DNA of 5,671 bases from DAOUAG01 sp034432935 (GTDB lineage Bacteria; Chloroflexota; Dehalococcoidia; SM23-28-2; RBG-16-64-32), in assembly GCA_034432935.1 (NCBI GenBank), contig DAOUBD010000035.1, forward strand, positions 1 to 5,671. The letters run 5' to 3'. Position numbers and translations under genes: made by a program. Below the pieces are notes generated by a model. It searched no databases. It had not been told where the DNA came from and saw only the letters and a program-made list of their open reading frames with translations. Of the stretch, positions 1 through 5,539 are shown in pieces. Positions within the stretch are counted from its first letter, which is position 1, and the number at the start of each line of letters is the position of its first letter.

Positions 1-30
1 AGCCTTCAGGCTGGGGTGGAGACGGAGTAG
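1..30 (+). CDS. atpA: Probable 3' end of ATP synthase subunit alpha (partial)
   Basis: Reading frame 1 is open from the window edge and ends at a TAG stop 7 nt before the atpG start, giving the C-terminal residues SLQAGVETE. Nine residues are too few to recognise by sequence. The call rests on position: in most bacteria atpA lies directly upstream of atpG, and a closely spaced stop just before the atpG ribosome-binding region is what that order predicts. Frame 2 also ends nearby (TAG at 32-34), so the frame choice is uncertain. The GGAG at 18-21 and the GGAG at 24-27 inside this tail would serve as the Shine-Dalgarno region for atpG. Confidence 0.45.
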   Translation, partial: SLQAGVETE

Positions 31-37
31 ATAGCCC

Positions 38-913
38 ATGGCCGTAGCCACCCTGCGCCAGATCCGCCGGCGAATACGCAGCATCCAGAGCACGGCCAAG
101 ATCACCCGCGCCATGGAGCTGGTGGCGGCGTCCAAGATGCGCCGGGCCCAGATGAACGCCCTGGCGGGCCGCCCCTATGCCGAGAAGATGCGCTGGGTGC
201 TGGCCGATTTGGCGGAGACGGTGCCCCTTATGGACCCCGAGGCCCGTCACCCCCTCTTGCGCCGCCACGAAGAGACCCGGGCCATCGAGATGCTCCTGAT
301 CACGCCGGACCGCGGCCTCTGCGGCGGGCTGCCCACCCTCCTGAACCGCCGGGCTGCGCAGTTCATCCTGGAGCGGGGCGCCCCCGTGAGGATAGTTGCC
401 GTGGGGCGCAAAGGGCGAGATTTCATGCGCCGCACCGGCCAGGAGGTGGTGGCCGAGTTCATCGGCATCGGCGATAACCCTGGCTACGAGGACGTCCGGC
501 CCATCGCCCGCGTCGCTATGGAGGACTTCATCGAGGCCCGGGCGGACGAGGTCTACCTCGTTTACGCCCACTTCGTCAACACCGTCGTCCAGCGCCCAGA
601 GGTCTTCAAGCTGCTGCCGGTGGAGCCTCCGGCGGAGGCGGCCACTTGGCGCGTGGACTACATATACGAGCCCGACCGGGCCAGCGTGCTGGCGGAGCTT
701 TTGCCCCGCTACGTCGAGCGACAGGTCTATGGGGCCATCCTGGAGGCCATCGCCAGCGAGCAATCGGCCCGCATGGTGGCCATGCGCAACGCCACGGAGA
801 ACGCCAACGAACTGATGCGGGACCTGACCCTGGCCTACAATAAGGCGCGGCAGGAGAGCATCACCGGCGAGCTCTTGGACATCACCGGCGGGGTGGAGGC
901 CCTGAGGGGCTAA
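38..913 (+). CDS. atpG: F1Fo ATP synthase subunit gamma
   Basis: This is the central-stalk rotor subunit of F1. It turns inside the alpha3-beta3 ring and couples proton (or sodium) flow through Fo to ATP synthesis on the cytoplasmic face of the membrane. The 291-residue length fits the bacterial family. The N-terminal coiled-coil helix has the family pattern RIRSIQSTAKITRAMELVAA followed by SKMRRAQ (about residues 12-38). The Rossmann-like middle contains TPDRGLCGGL (89-98), a version of the usual SDRGLCG. The C-terminal helix contains EQSARMVAMRNATENA (241-256) and ends in ITGELLDITGGVEAL. The ATG at 38 gives the normal N-terminus, with GGAG at 24-27 about 10 nt upstream. The gene sits 30 nt before atpD, in the same operon. 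No truncation or frameshift is seen. Confidence 0.97.
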   Translation: MAVATLRQIRRRIRSIQSTAKITRAMELVAASKMRRAQMNALAGRPYAEKMRWVLADLAETVPLMDPEARHPLLRRHEETRAIEMLLITPDRGLCGGLPTLLNRRAAQFILERGAPVRIVAVGRKGRDFMRRTGQEVVAEFIGIGDNPGYEDVRPIARVAMEDFIEARADEVYLVYAHFVNTVVQRPEVFKLLPVEPPAEAATWRVDYIYEPDRASVLAELLPRYVERQVYGAILEAIASEQSARMVAMRNATENANELMRDLTLAYNKARQESITGELLDITGGVEALRG

Positions 914-943
914 TGAAGCAGATAGGACTTAGCGAGGTGAAGT

Positions 944-2356
944 ATGGCTAAGGGCACCAAAGGCAAGGTCGTACAGGTCATCGGCACCGTCGTAGACGTG
1001 GAGTTTCCGCCGGATGAGATGCCGGAGATCTATGACGCCGTAGAGATACATATGGACGGCGGGAAGCCCCTCATCGCCGAGGTGCAGCAGCACCTAGGCA
1101 ACAACTGGGTGCGCTGCCTGACCATGGACAGCACCGACGGACTGCGCCGCGGCGCCGAGGCTGTCGATACCGGCGAGCCCATTACGGTGCCGGTGGGGCG
1201 CCCCGCCCTCGGCCGTCTCTTCAACGTCCTGGGCGAGCCCCTGGACGGCCTCGGCGAGGTGAAGTCGGATGAGCGCTGGCCCATCCACCGTCCGGCCCCT
1301 ACCTTCGAGGAGCGGGAGACGACGCCCCAGGTCCTCGAAACGGGGCTGAAGGTGCTGGATCTGGTCTCCCCATTCACCCGGGGCGGCAAGGTCGGCGCTT
1401 ACGGCGGGGCCGGCGTGGGCAAGACCGTCATCATCCAGGAGCTGATTCGCAACATCGCCACGGAGCACGGCGGCTTCTCCGTCTTCGCCGGCGTCGGCGA
1501 GCGCTCCCGCGAGGGGAACGACCTCTGGCATGAGATGCGGGAGTCCGGCGTCATCGACAAGACGGTGCTGGTCTTCGGCCAGATGAATGAACCGCCGGGC
1601 GTGCGCGCCCGCATCGGCCTCACCGGCGTCACCATGGCTGAGTACTTCCGGGACGTAGAGGGGCAGGACGTGCTTCTCTTCATCGATAACGTTTACCGCT
1701 ACATCCTGGCCAACATGGAGGTCTCGGCCCTTTTGGGGCGGATGCCCTCAGCGGTGGGCTACCAGCCTACCCTGGCGACGGACATGGGCGCCCTCGAAGA
1801 GCGGATCACCTCTACGAAGAGAGGCTCCATCACCTCCTTCCAGGCCATCTACGTGCCGGCCGATGACTACACGGACCCGGGCATCGTCACCACCTTCGGG
1901 CACCTGGACGCCGTCATCGCCCTGGAGCGCTCCATCGCTGAACAGGGCCTGTACCCGGCGGTAGACCCCCTGGCCTCCTTCTCGCGCATCCTCGACCCCC
2001 GCATCGTGGGGGAGGAGCACTACAACACGGCCCGCGGCGTGCAGGCCGTTCTCCAGCGCTACAAGGACCTGCAAGACATCATCGCCATCCTCGGTGTGGA
2101 AGAGCTGTCGGAGGAGGACAAGCAGATCGTGGCCCGGGCCCGGCGCATCCAGCGCTTCCTCTCGCAGCCCATGTTCGTGGCCGAGGTGTTCACCGGCAAG
2201 CCGGGGCGCTACGTCTCCATCAAGGACACGGTGCGCGGCTTCCGGGAGATCCTGGAGGGCAAGTGGGACCACCTGCCGGAGCAGGCGTTCCTCATGGTGG
2301 GCACCATCGAAGAGGCCGCAGAGCAGGCCGAACGCATGGCCAAGGAGGCGGCGTGA
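944..2356 (+). CDS. atpD: F1Fo ATP synthase subunit beta (catalytic)
   Basis: This is the catalytic subunit of F1, making ATP from ADP and phosphate at three sites per head. At 470 residues it is full length. Visible parts in order: N-terminal beta-barrel (about 7-80); Walker A GGAGVGKT (154-161, Lys160); GERSREGND (185-193) with the catalytic Glu186; Walker B LLFID (244-248, Asp248); MPSAVGYQPTL (267-277); the adenine-pocket Tyr337 in YPAVDPL; and EELSEED (386-392), the lever region usually written DELSEED. Two stretches depart from the common consensus: residues 253-258 (YILANM where FTQAGS-like residues are usual) and DPGIVTTFGH (311-320, usually DPAPATTFAH). I recall a similar pattern in Dehalococcoidia beta subunits, which supports that lineage, but this was not checked. 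The strong Shine-Dalgarno GAGGTG at 934-939 fixes the ATG start and suits the need for three beta copies per complex. Confidence 0.98.
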   Translation: MAKGTKGKVVQVIGTVVDVEFPPDEMPEIYDAVEIHMDGGKPLIAEVQQHLGNNWVRCLTMDSTDGLRRGAEAVDTGEPITVPVGRPALGRLFNVLGEPLDGLGEVKSDERWPIHRPAPTFEERETTPQVLETGLKVLDLVSPFTRGGKVGAYGGAGVGKTVIIQELIRNIATEHGGFSVFAGVGERSREGNDLWHEMRESGVIDKTVLVFGQMNEPPGVRARIGLTGVTMAEYFRDVEGQDVLLFIDNVYRYILANMEVSALLGRMPSAVGYQPTLATDMGALEERITSTKRGSITSFQAIYVPADDYTDPGIVTTFGHLDAVIALERSIAEQGLYPAVDPLASFSRILDPRIVGEEHYNTARGVQAVLQRYKDLQDIIAILGVEELSEEDKQIVARARRIQRFLSQPMFVAEVFTGKPGRYVSIKDTVRGFREILEGKWDHLPEQAFLMVGTIEEAAEQAERMAKEAA

Positions 2357-2404
2357 TTTCGCCCCTGCGTGCCCGTTCCTCCGCCGCGGAAAGGATAGTG
2401 CGGC

Positions 2405-2845
2405 ATGCCCCTTAGAGTCGATGTAGTCACCGCCGAGCGAGTGGTCTACTCCGATGAGGGCGTGGACGAGGTGGTCGCCCCGGGCGTGGCCGGCGAGCTG
2501 GCGATCCTGCCCAAGCACGCGCCCCTCCTCACCATGATCAAACCGGGGGTCATGCGGATCCTCAAGGGCGGCGAAGAGACCGAGATGGCCATCACGGGGG
2601 GTTTCCTGGAGGTGCGTCAGGATAGGGTAACCATCCTCGCCGATGCCGCGGAACGCGCCGAAGAGATAGACGTCGTGCGGGCAGAGGAGGCGCGGCGCCG
2701 TGCCGAGCGCATCCTGGAAGAGCGGGTGGCTGAGGAGGACCTGGCCCGCGCTGCAGCGGCGCTCCAGCGGGCGCTCCTCCGCCTGAAGGTTGCCGAGCGG
2801 CGGCGCCGCCGTGGCGGCGTGCGTCCCGGCCCGCCCGGCGTGTAG
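2405..2845 (+). CDS. atpC: F1Fo ATP synthase subunit epsilon
   Basis: Epsilon binds gamma at the foot of the F1 stalk and can inhibit ATP hydrolysis when its C-terminal helices extend. The N-terminal beta-sandwich (about residues 1-84) shows the family pattern GVAGELAILPKHAPLLTMIKPG (written here as residues 27-48) and a later GGFLEV. Two charged helices follow (about 88-131). The IDVVRA sequence (88-93) matches the I/LDxxRA motif of ATP-binding epsilon subunits, and Glu83, Arg99, Arg122 and Arg126 are also present. At 146 residues it is somewhat longer than usual, because of a basic, Pro/Gly-rich tail (five arginines at 132-136, ending PGPPGV). The ATG has an AAGGA Shine-Dalgarno at 2391-2395, 9 nt upstream. 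The 48-nt gap after atpD holds a short TTCC/GGAA inverted repeat (2376-2379, 2388-2391) that touches this site. That could lower epsilon translation relative to beta, but it is a weak signal. Confidence 0.95.
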   Translation: MPLRVDVVTAERVVYSDEGVDEVVAPGVAGELAILPKHAPLLTMIKPGVMRILKGGEETEMAITGGFLEVRQDRVTILADAAERAEEIDVVRAEEARRRAERILEERVAEEDLARAAAALQRALLRLKVAERRRRRGGVRPGPPGV

Positions 2846-2863
2846 GCCGGCGCCCCGGCCCCC
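2845..2863 (+). terminator. GC hairpin at the atpC stop; possible weak terminator or pause site
   Basis: GGCCGG (2845-2850) and CCGGCC (2855-2860) form a perfect 6-bp stem with a 4-nt loop, beginning on the last base of the atpC TAG. The following bases are CCCTTCC, so there is no T-tract and this is not a standard intrinsic terminator. It may mark the end of the atp operon or attenuate transcription into murA. The remaining gap up to the murA start shows no convincing promoter and no convincing gene. Confidence 0.3.
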
Positions 2864-2957
2864 TTCCGCTGGCTGACCGGTTCCCGTACGATGATCACAG
2901 CATGACCCCGCTACCCATAGCTCGCTTGGGCTTGTCCTGAAAGCTGGTCTGGGAGAG

Positions 2958-4229
2958 ATGACCCCCCGCAACCGGGAGGCTGTCCTCATCATAGAGGGCG
3001 GCCGCCCTCTTCATGGCGCCATCACCGTCAGCGGCTCCAAGAACGCTACAATGGGCGCTATGGCCGCCGCCTTGCTAGTGCCCGGGGAATCGATCCTGGA
3101 GAACGTGCCGGAGATCGAGGACGTGGAGCACATGGCCGAAGTCTTGCGCAGCCTGGGCGCCGGAGTGGAGTGGGCGGGCCAGCACCGGCTGAGGATCGAT
3201 GCCAGCCGCATCTCCAGTTGGGCCGCCCCCAGCGACCTGGTGGGCAACCTGCGGGGGTCCTTCCTGGTCATGGGTGCGCTACTGGGCAGGTTGGGCCGGG
3301 CGGCCTGTTCGCCGCCAGGCGGCGACGTCATCGGCCAGCGGCCCATCGATGTGCACCTTTCCGGCTTCGCTGCCCTGGGCGCCACCGTCCGGAGGGAGGG
3401 TGACCAGTTCGTGGCCCATGCCGGACAGCTCGCCGGGAGCCTCATCTTCTGCGACTACCCCAGCGTCCTGGGGACCCAGAACCTGATGCTGGCTGCGGTC
3501 CGGGCCCGGGGCAAGACCACCATCGTGAACGCGGCGGCAGAGCCGGAGGTGCAAAGCCTGGCTCAGATGCTGCGGCAGATGGGGGCGACCATCCAGGGCG
3601 CGGGCACCCACACGGTGGTGGTGGAAGGCGGGGCCGAGCTGCGCCCCGTCACCTACCGCATTATCCCCGACCGGCTGGAGGCGGGCACCTACGCCATCGC
3701 CGCTGCCATCACCGGCGGCCAGGTGACGGTGCGCGGGGTGGACCTGGAGCACCTCGTATCCCTGGCCGCCAAGCTGCGCCAGATCGGTGTGCAGGTCCAG
3801 GAGGGCGACGGGGAGATGACCGTCACCGGCGTGGGGGAGATGAGGGCGACAACGATCCAGGCCCTGCCTTATCCCGGGCTGGCCACGGACCTCCAAGCGC
3901 CCATGGCTGTCCTCCTCACCCAGGCCAAGGGCGTCAGCTATGTGCACGAGCGCGTCTTCGACAACCGCCTGCTCTACGTCAGCGAACTTCGGAAGATGGG
4001 AGCGGAGGTAGTGACTACGGGCACCACCACTGCTATCATTAGCGGGCCTACGCCGTTGATGGGCGCGCGGGTCCGGGCGCTGGACGTGCGCGCCGGGGCA
4101 GCCCTGATCCTCGCGGGCCTCGTTGCCAAGGGCCGCACCGAGATCACCGACATCTACCACGTGGACAGAGGTTACGAACGGATCGACGAGCGCCTGCGCT
4201 CGTTGGGGGCGCAGATCGAGAGGGTGTAA
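2958..4229 (+). CDS. murA: UDP-N-acetylglucosamine 1-carboxyvinyltransferase MurA, Cys-to-Asp type
   Basis: MurA transfers enolpyruvate from phosphoenolpyruvate to the 3'-OH of UDP-GlcNAc, the first committed cytoplasmic step of peptidoglycan synthesis. The 423-residue length is normal for this two-domain EPSP-synthase-like fold. Family residues are present: SGSKNA (25-30, substrate-binding Lys28/Asn29), Arg99 in NLRGSF, IGQRPIDVHLSG (125-136), PDRLEAGTY (237-245), ATDLQAP (309-315, catalytic-base Asp311) and HVDRGYERI (401-409, Arg404). The mobile loop reads PPGGDVIG: Asp123 (codon 3324-3326) stands where Escherichia coli has Cys115, the residue alkylated by fosfomycin. Asp at this site is known in Mycobacterium tuberculosis and Chlamydia and keeps activity. 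The ATG at 2958 is the only usable start, since no in-frame ATG, GTG or TTG lies between it and the upstream stop at 2892. Its Shine-Dalgarno (GGAG, 2952-2955) is only 2 nt away, suggesting modest initiation. Confidence 0.96.
   Translation: MTPRNREAVLIIEGGRPLHGAITVSGSKNATMGAMAAALLVPGESILENVPEIEDVEHMAEVLRSLGAGVEWAGQHRLRIDASRISSWAAPSDLVGNLRGSFLVMGALLGRLGRAACSPPGGDVIGQRPIDVHLSGFAALGATVRREGDQFVAHAGQLAGSLIFCDYPSVLGTQNLMLAAVRARGKTTIVNAAAEPEVQSLAQMLRQMGATIQGAGTHTVVVEGGAELRPVTYRIIPDRLEAGTYAIAAAITGGQVTVRGVDLEHLVSLAAKLRQIGVQVQEGDGEMTVTGVGEMRATTIQALPYPGLATDLQAPMAVLLTQAKGVSYVHERVFDNRLLYVSELRKMGAEVVTTGTTTAIISGPTPLMGARVRALDVRAGAALILAGLVAKGRTEITDIYHVDRGYERIDERLRSLGAQIERV
4218..4224 (+). promoter_or_regulatory. 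Shine-Dalgarno for mreB inside the end of murA
   Basis: GAGAGGG lies within the last codons of murA, 8 nt before the TTG at 4233. It supports TTG as the mreB start and suggests translational coupling: ribosomes ending on murA at 4227-4229 would stop beside this site. Confidence 0.6.
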
Positions 4230-4232
4230 AGC

Positions 4233-5261
4233 TTGTTCGGAAAGCGCATCGGGGTCGACCTAGGCACCGCCAACGTGCTGGTGTACGTCAAGGGCCGTGG
4301 CATCGTCATCAACGAGCCCTCGGTGGTGGCCATCGCCCAGCGCGACAACTCCATCGTGGCTGTCGGCGCTGAGGCCAGGGAGATGCTGGGCCGCACCCCG
4401 GGGGCCATCCAGGTCGTGCGCCCGATGCGGGAGGGCGTCATCGCCGACTACGTGACGACGGAGGCGATGCTGCGTTACTTCATCGGCCGCGTCATCGGCC
4501 GCTTTCCTATCATCAAACCGGAGGTCATGATCTGCGTGCCCGCCGGCGTCACGGGAGTGGAGCAACGGGCAGTGCAGGATGCCGCGGAGGCTGCCGGGGC
4601 GCGGCGCCCCGCCCACCTCATACCGGAGCCCCTGGCCGCCGCCATCGGCGCCCGCATACCGGTGGGGGTGCCCCAAGGCCACATGATCGTCGACATCGGC
4701 GGCGGGCGTACCGAGGCCGCTGTCATCTCCATGTACGGCATCGTGGTCACGGAGTCCGTGCGGGTGGCTGGTGATAGGCTCGATGACGCCATCGCTAACT
4801 ACATCAAGCGGCGCCACAACCTCATCATCGGCGACCGCACGGCGGAGGAGCTGAAGATCGCTATCGGCAGCGCCTTGCCCCTGGAGGAGGAGCTGACCTA
4901 CCAGGTGCGGGGCCGCGACCAGATAACGGGGCTGCCGCGCACGATAACGGTGACCTCCACCGATGTTACCCAAGGCATCGCCGATTCGCTGATGGCCATC
5001 GTGGGGGCGGTGCGCAGCGTGTTGGAGCGCACGCCGCCAGAGTTGGCCTCGGACATCGTGGACCGGGGCATCGTCCTCACTGGGGGCACGGCCCTGTTGC
5101 GCAACCTGGACCGGCTTATCACGCAGGAGATCGGCATCTCGTGCTACGTGGCGGACAACCCGCTGGAGTGTGTGGCCATGGGCGCGGGCATCGCCCTGGA
5201 CCATCTGGACCTCATCAAGCGCTCTCAGCCGGCCGAGAGCGAGTGGATGGTGAGCTTCTAG
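4233..5261 (+). CDS. mreB: Rod shape-determining actin-like protein MreB (MreB/Mbl family)
   Basis: MreB forms ATP-dependent filaments under the inner face of the membrane and guides lateral peptidoglycan synthesis. Its 342 residues match the family length. Actin-fold motifs in order: phosphate-1 loop GVDLGTAN (7-14); NEPSVVAI (27-34); VPAGVTGVEQRAV (102-114); IPEPLAAAIGA (130-140, with the catalytic-region Glu132); phosphate-2 loop DIGGGRTE (154-161); VAGDRLDDAI (178-187); GDRTAEELK (200-208); TPPELASDI (267-275) and the adenosine loop VLTGGTALLRNLD (281-293). Two positions are unusual: Arg159 where GGGTTE is usual, and Thr286 where TGGG is usual. The gene starts with TTG, one codon after the murA stop and in the same frame; no other start would keep the phosphate-1 loop. 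There is no N-terminal amphipathic extension, so membrane contact would have to come from the hydrophobic loop near residues 91-94. No mreC, mreD or rodA follows. It could be named mbl, since the paralogues cannot be separated here. Confidence 0.95.
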   Translation: MFGKRIGVDLGTANVLVYVKGRGIVINEPSVVAIAQRDNSIVAVGAEAREMLGRTPGAIQVVRPMREGVIADYVTTEAMLRYFIGRVIGRFPIIKPEVMICVPAGVTGVEQRAVQDAAEAAGARRPAHLIPEPLAAAIGARIPVGVPQGHMIVDIGGGRTEAAVISMYGIVVTESVRVAGDRLDDAIANYIKRRHNLIIGDRTAEELKIAIGSALPLEEELTYQVRGRDQITGLPRTITVTSTDVTQGIADSLMAIVGAVRSVLERTPPELASDIVDRGIVLTGGTALLRNLDRLITQEIGISCYVADNPLECVAMGAGIALDHLDLIKRSQPAESEWMVSF

Positions 5262-5275
5262 CATCTTCTTCCTGC

Positions 5276-5312
5276 TTCCCGCTCGTCCTGAGCCCCGTCG
5301 AAGGGCGAGCGG
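5276..5312. repeat. Palindromic repeat type A, copy 1
   Basis: The stem CCGCTCG (5279-5285) pairs with CGAGCGG (5306-5312). It is extended by a T-G wobble, two C-G pairs and a T-A pair, giving about 11 bp around a 12-nt loop. The element begins 14 nt after the mreB stop and is the first strong hairpin a transcript leaving mreB would form. No T-tract follows. It differs from copy 2 at one base (GTCG versus GCCG). Confidence 0.85.
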
Positions 5313-5349
5313 AGGTTGTGTGCGAGCGGAGGTTGTGTGCGAGCGGAGG
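5305..5349. repeat. Tandem 17-bp repeat (about 2.6 copies)
   Basis: The unit GCGAGCGGAGGTTGTGT occurs at 5305-5321 and again without a mismatch at 5322-5338. A partial copy (GCGAGCGGAGG) follows at 5339-5349. The first 8 bases are the right arm of type A copy 1, so the repeat has multiplied that arm, probably by replication slippage. Each extra arm could pair with the left arm CCGCTCG as an alternative hairpin. Confidence 0.85.
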
Positions 5350-5351
5350 CT

Positions 5352-5374
5352 CATGCTTCGAGGGCCTCAGCATG
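5352..5374. repeat. Palindromic repeat type B, copy 1
   Basis: The arms CATGCT (5352-5357) and AGCATG (5369-5374) enclose a TTCGAGG...CCTCA core that can add a GAG/CTC stem. It is identical to the copy at 5453-5475. Confidence 0.8.
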
Positions 5375-5400
5375 TGCGGGGTGCCCGGGCGCAACATCCC

Positions 5401-5437
5401 TTCCCGCTCGTCCTGAGCCCCGCCGAAGGGCGAGCGG
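5401..5437. repeat. Palindromic repeat type A, copy 2
   Basis: The arms CCGCTCG (5404-5410) and CGAGCGG (5431-5437) flank a loop with the same core as copy 1, with one substitution. The copy begins 49 nt after the start of type B copy 1, the same offset seen between type B copy 2 and type A copy 3. Confidence 0.85.
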
Positions 5438-5452
5438 AGTATGCGGGCTGCC

Positions 5453-5475
5453 CATGCTTCGAGGGCCTCAGCATG
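5453..5475. repeat. Palindromic repeat type B, copy 2
   Basis: This is an exact second copy of the 23-bp type B palindrome, and the similarity continues into TGCGGGG downstream. That extension shows that the unit was duplicated together with part of its linker. Confidence 0.8.
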
Positions 5476-5501
5476 TGCGGGGGTCTGCCGTCTCACGCCC
5501 C

Positions 5502-5537
5502 TTCCCGCTCGTCCTGAGCCCGTCGAAGGGCGAGCGG
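5502..5537. repeat. Palindromic repeat type A, copy 3
   Basis: The arms CCGCTCG (5505-5511) and CGAGCGG (5531-5537) are intact, while the loop is one C shorter than in copies 1 and 2. The element ends 2 nt from the rex stop codon, so a transcript leaving rex would form it at once. Confidence 0.85.
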
Positions 5538-5539
5538 GG

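Larger units (their letters stand above)
5276..5537. repeat. Intergenic palindromic repeat array (types A and B: A1-B1-A2-B2-A3)
   Basis: The space between mreB and the convergent rex is filled by five palindromes of two kinds. Type A (about 37 bp) has arms CCGCTCG and CGAGCGG; type B (23 bp) has arms CATGCT and AGCATG. A1 to A2 are 125 nt apart. B1 to B2 and A2 to A3 are each 101 nt apart, so B1-linker-A2 and B2-linker-A3 are two copies of one composite unit of about 86 bp. Both types share a TTCGA...CTCA core, read on the minus strand in A and the plus strand in B. The type A core resembles a dispersed intergenic palindrome I recall from many high-GC genomes, and its function is unestablished. 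Lying between two gene ends, it may act as a bidirectional terminator or RNA 3'-end protector. Short open frames through it are not genes. Confidence 0.85.

Noticed and set aside
2887..2892. TACGAT as a possible -10 box for a murA promoter
   Set aside because: No reasonable -35 box lies 16-18 nt upstream (the bases there are TTCCGC), so this match could be chance.
2902..2940. 12-codon ORF (MTPLPIARLGLS) just before murA, as a leader peptide
   Set aside because: There is no ribosome-binding site and no attenuator-like structure. Its length is within chance expectation.
1748..2992. Long open frame on the minus strand (414 codons) opposite atpD and atpC
   Set aside because: It lies antisense to two clearly conserved genes. 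Its translation is rich in His, Gly, Arg and Asp with no recognisable domain, as expected for the complement of GC-rich coding sequence.
3279..4160. Minus-strand open frame opposite murA
   Set aside because: It is a shadow of a conserved gene, with no family features and no ribosome-binding site that stands out.
4260..5354. Long open frame on the minus strand (364 codons) opposite mreB
   Set aside because: It mirrors mreB codons, has a low-complexity composition and runs into the repeat array. No motif supports it.
5276..5537. CRISPR array
   Set aside because: The units are palindromic, of two types, unevenly spaced, and the linkers resemble each other instead of being unique spacers. No cas gene is present.
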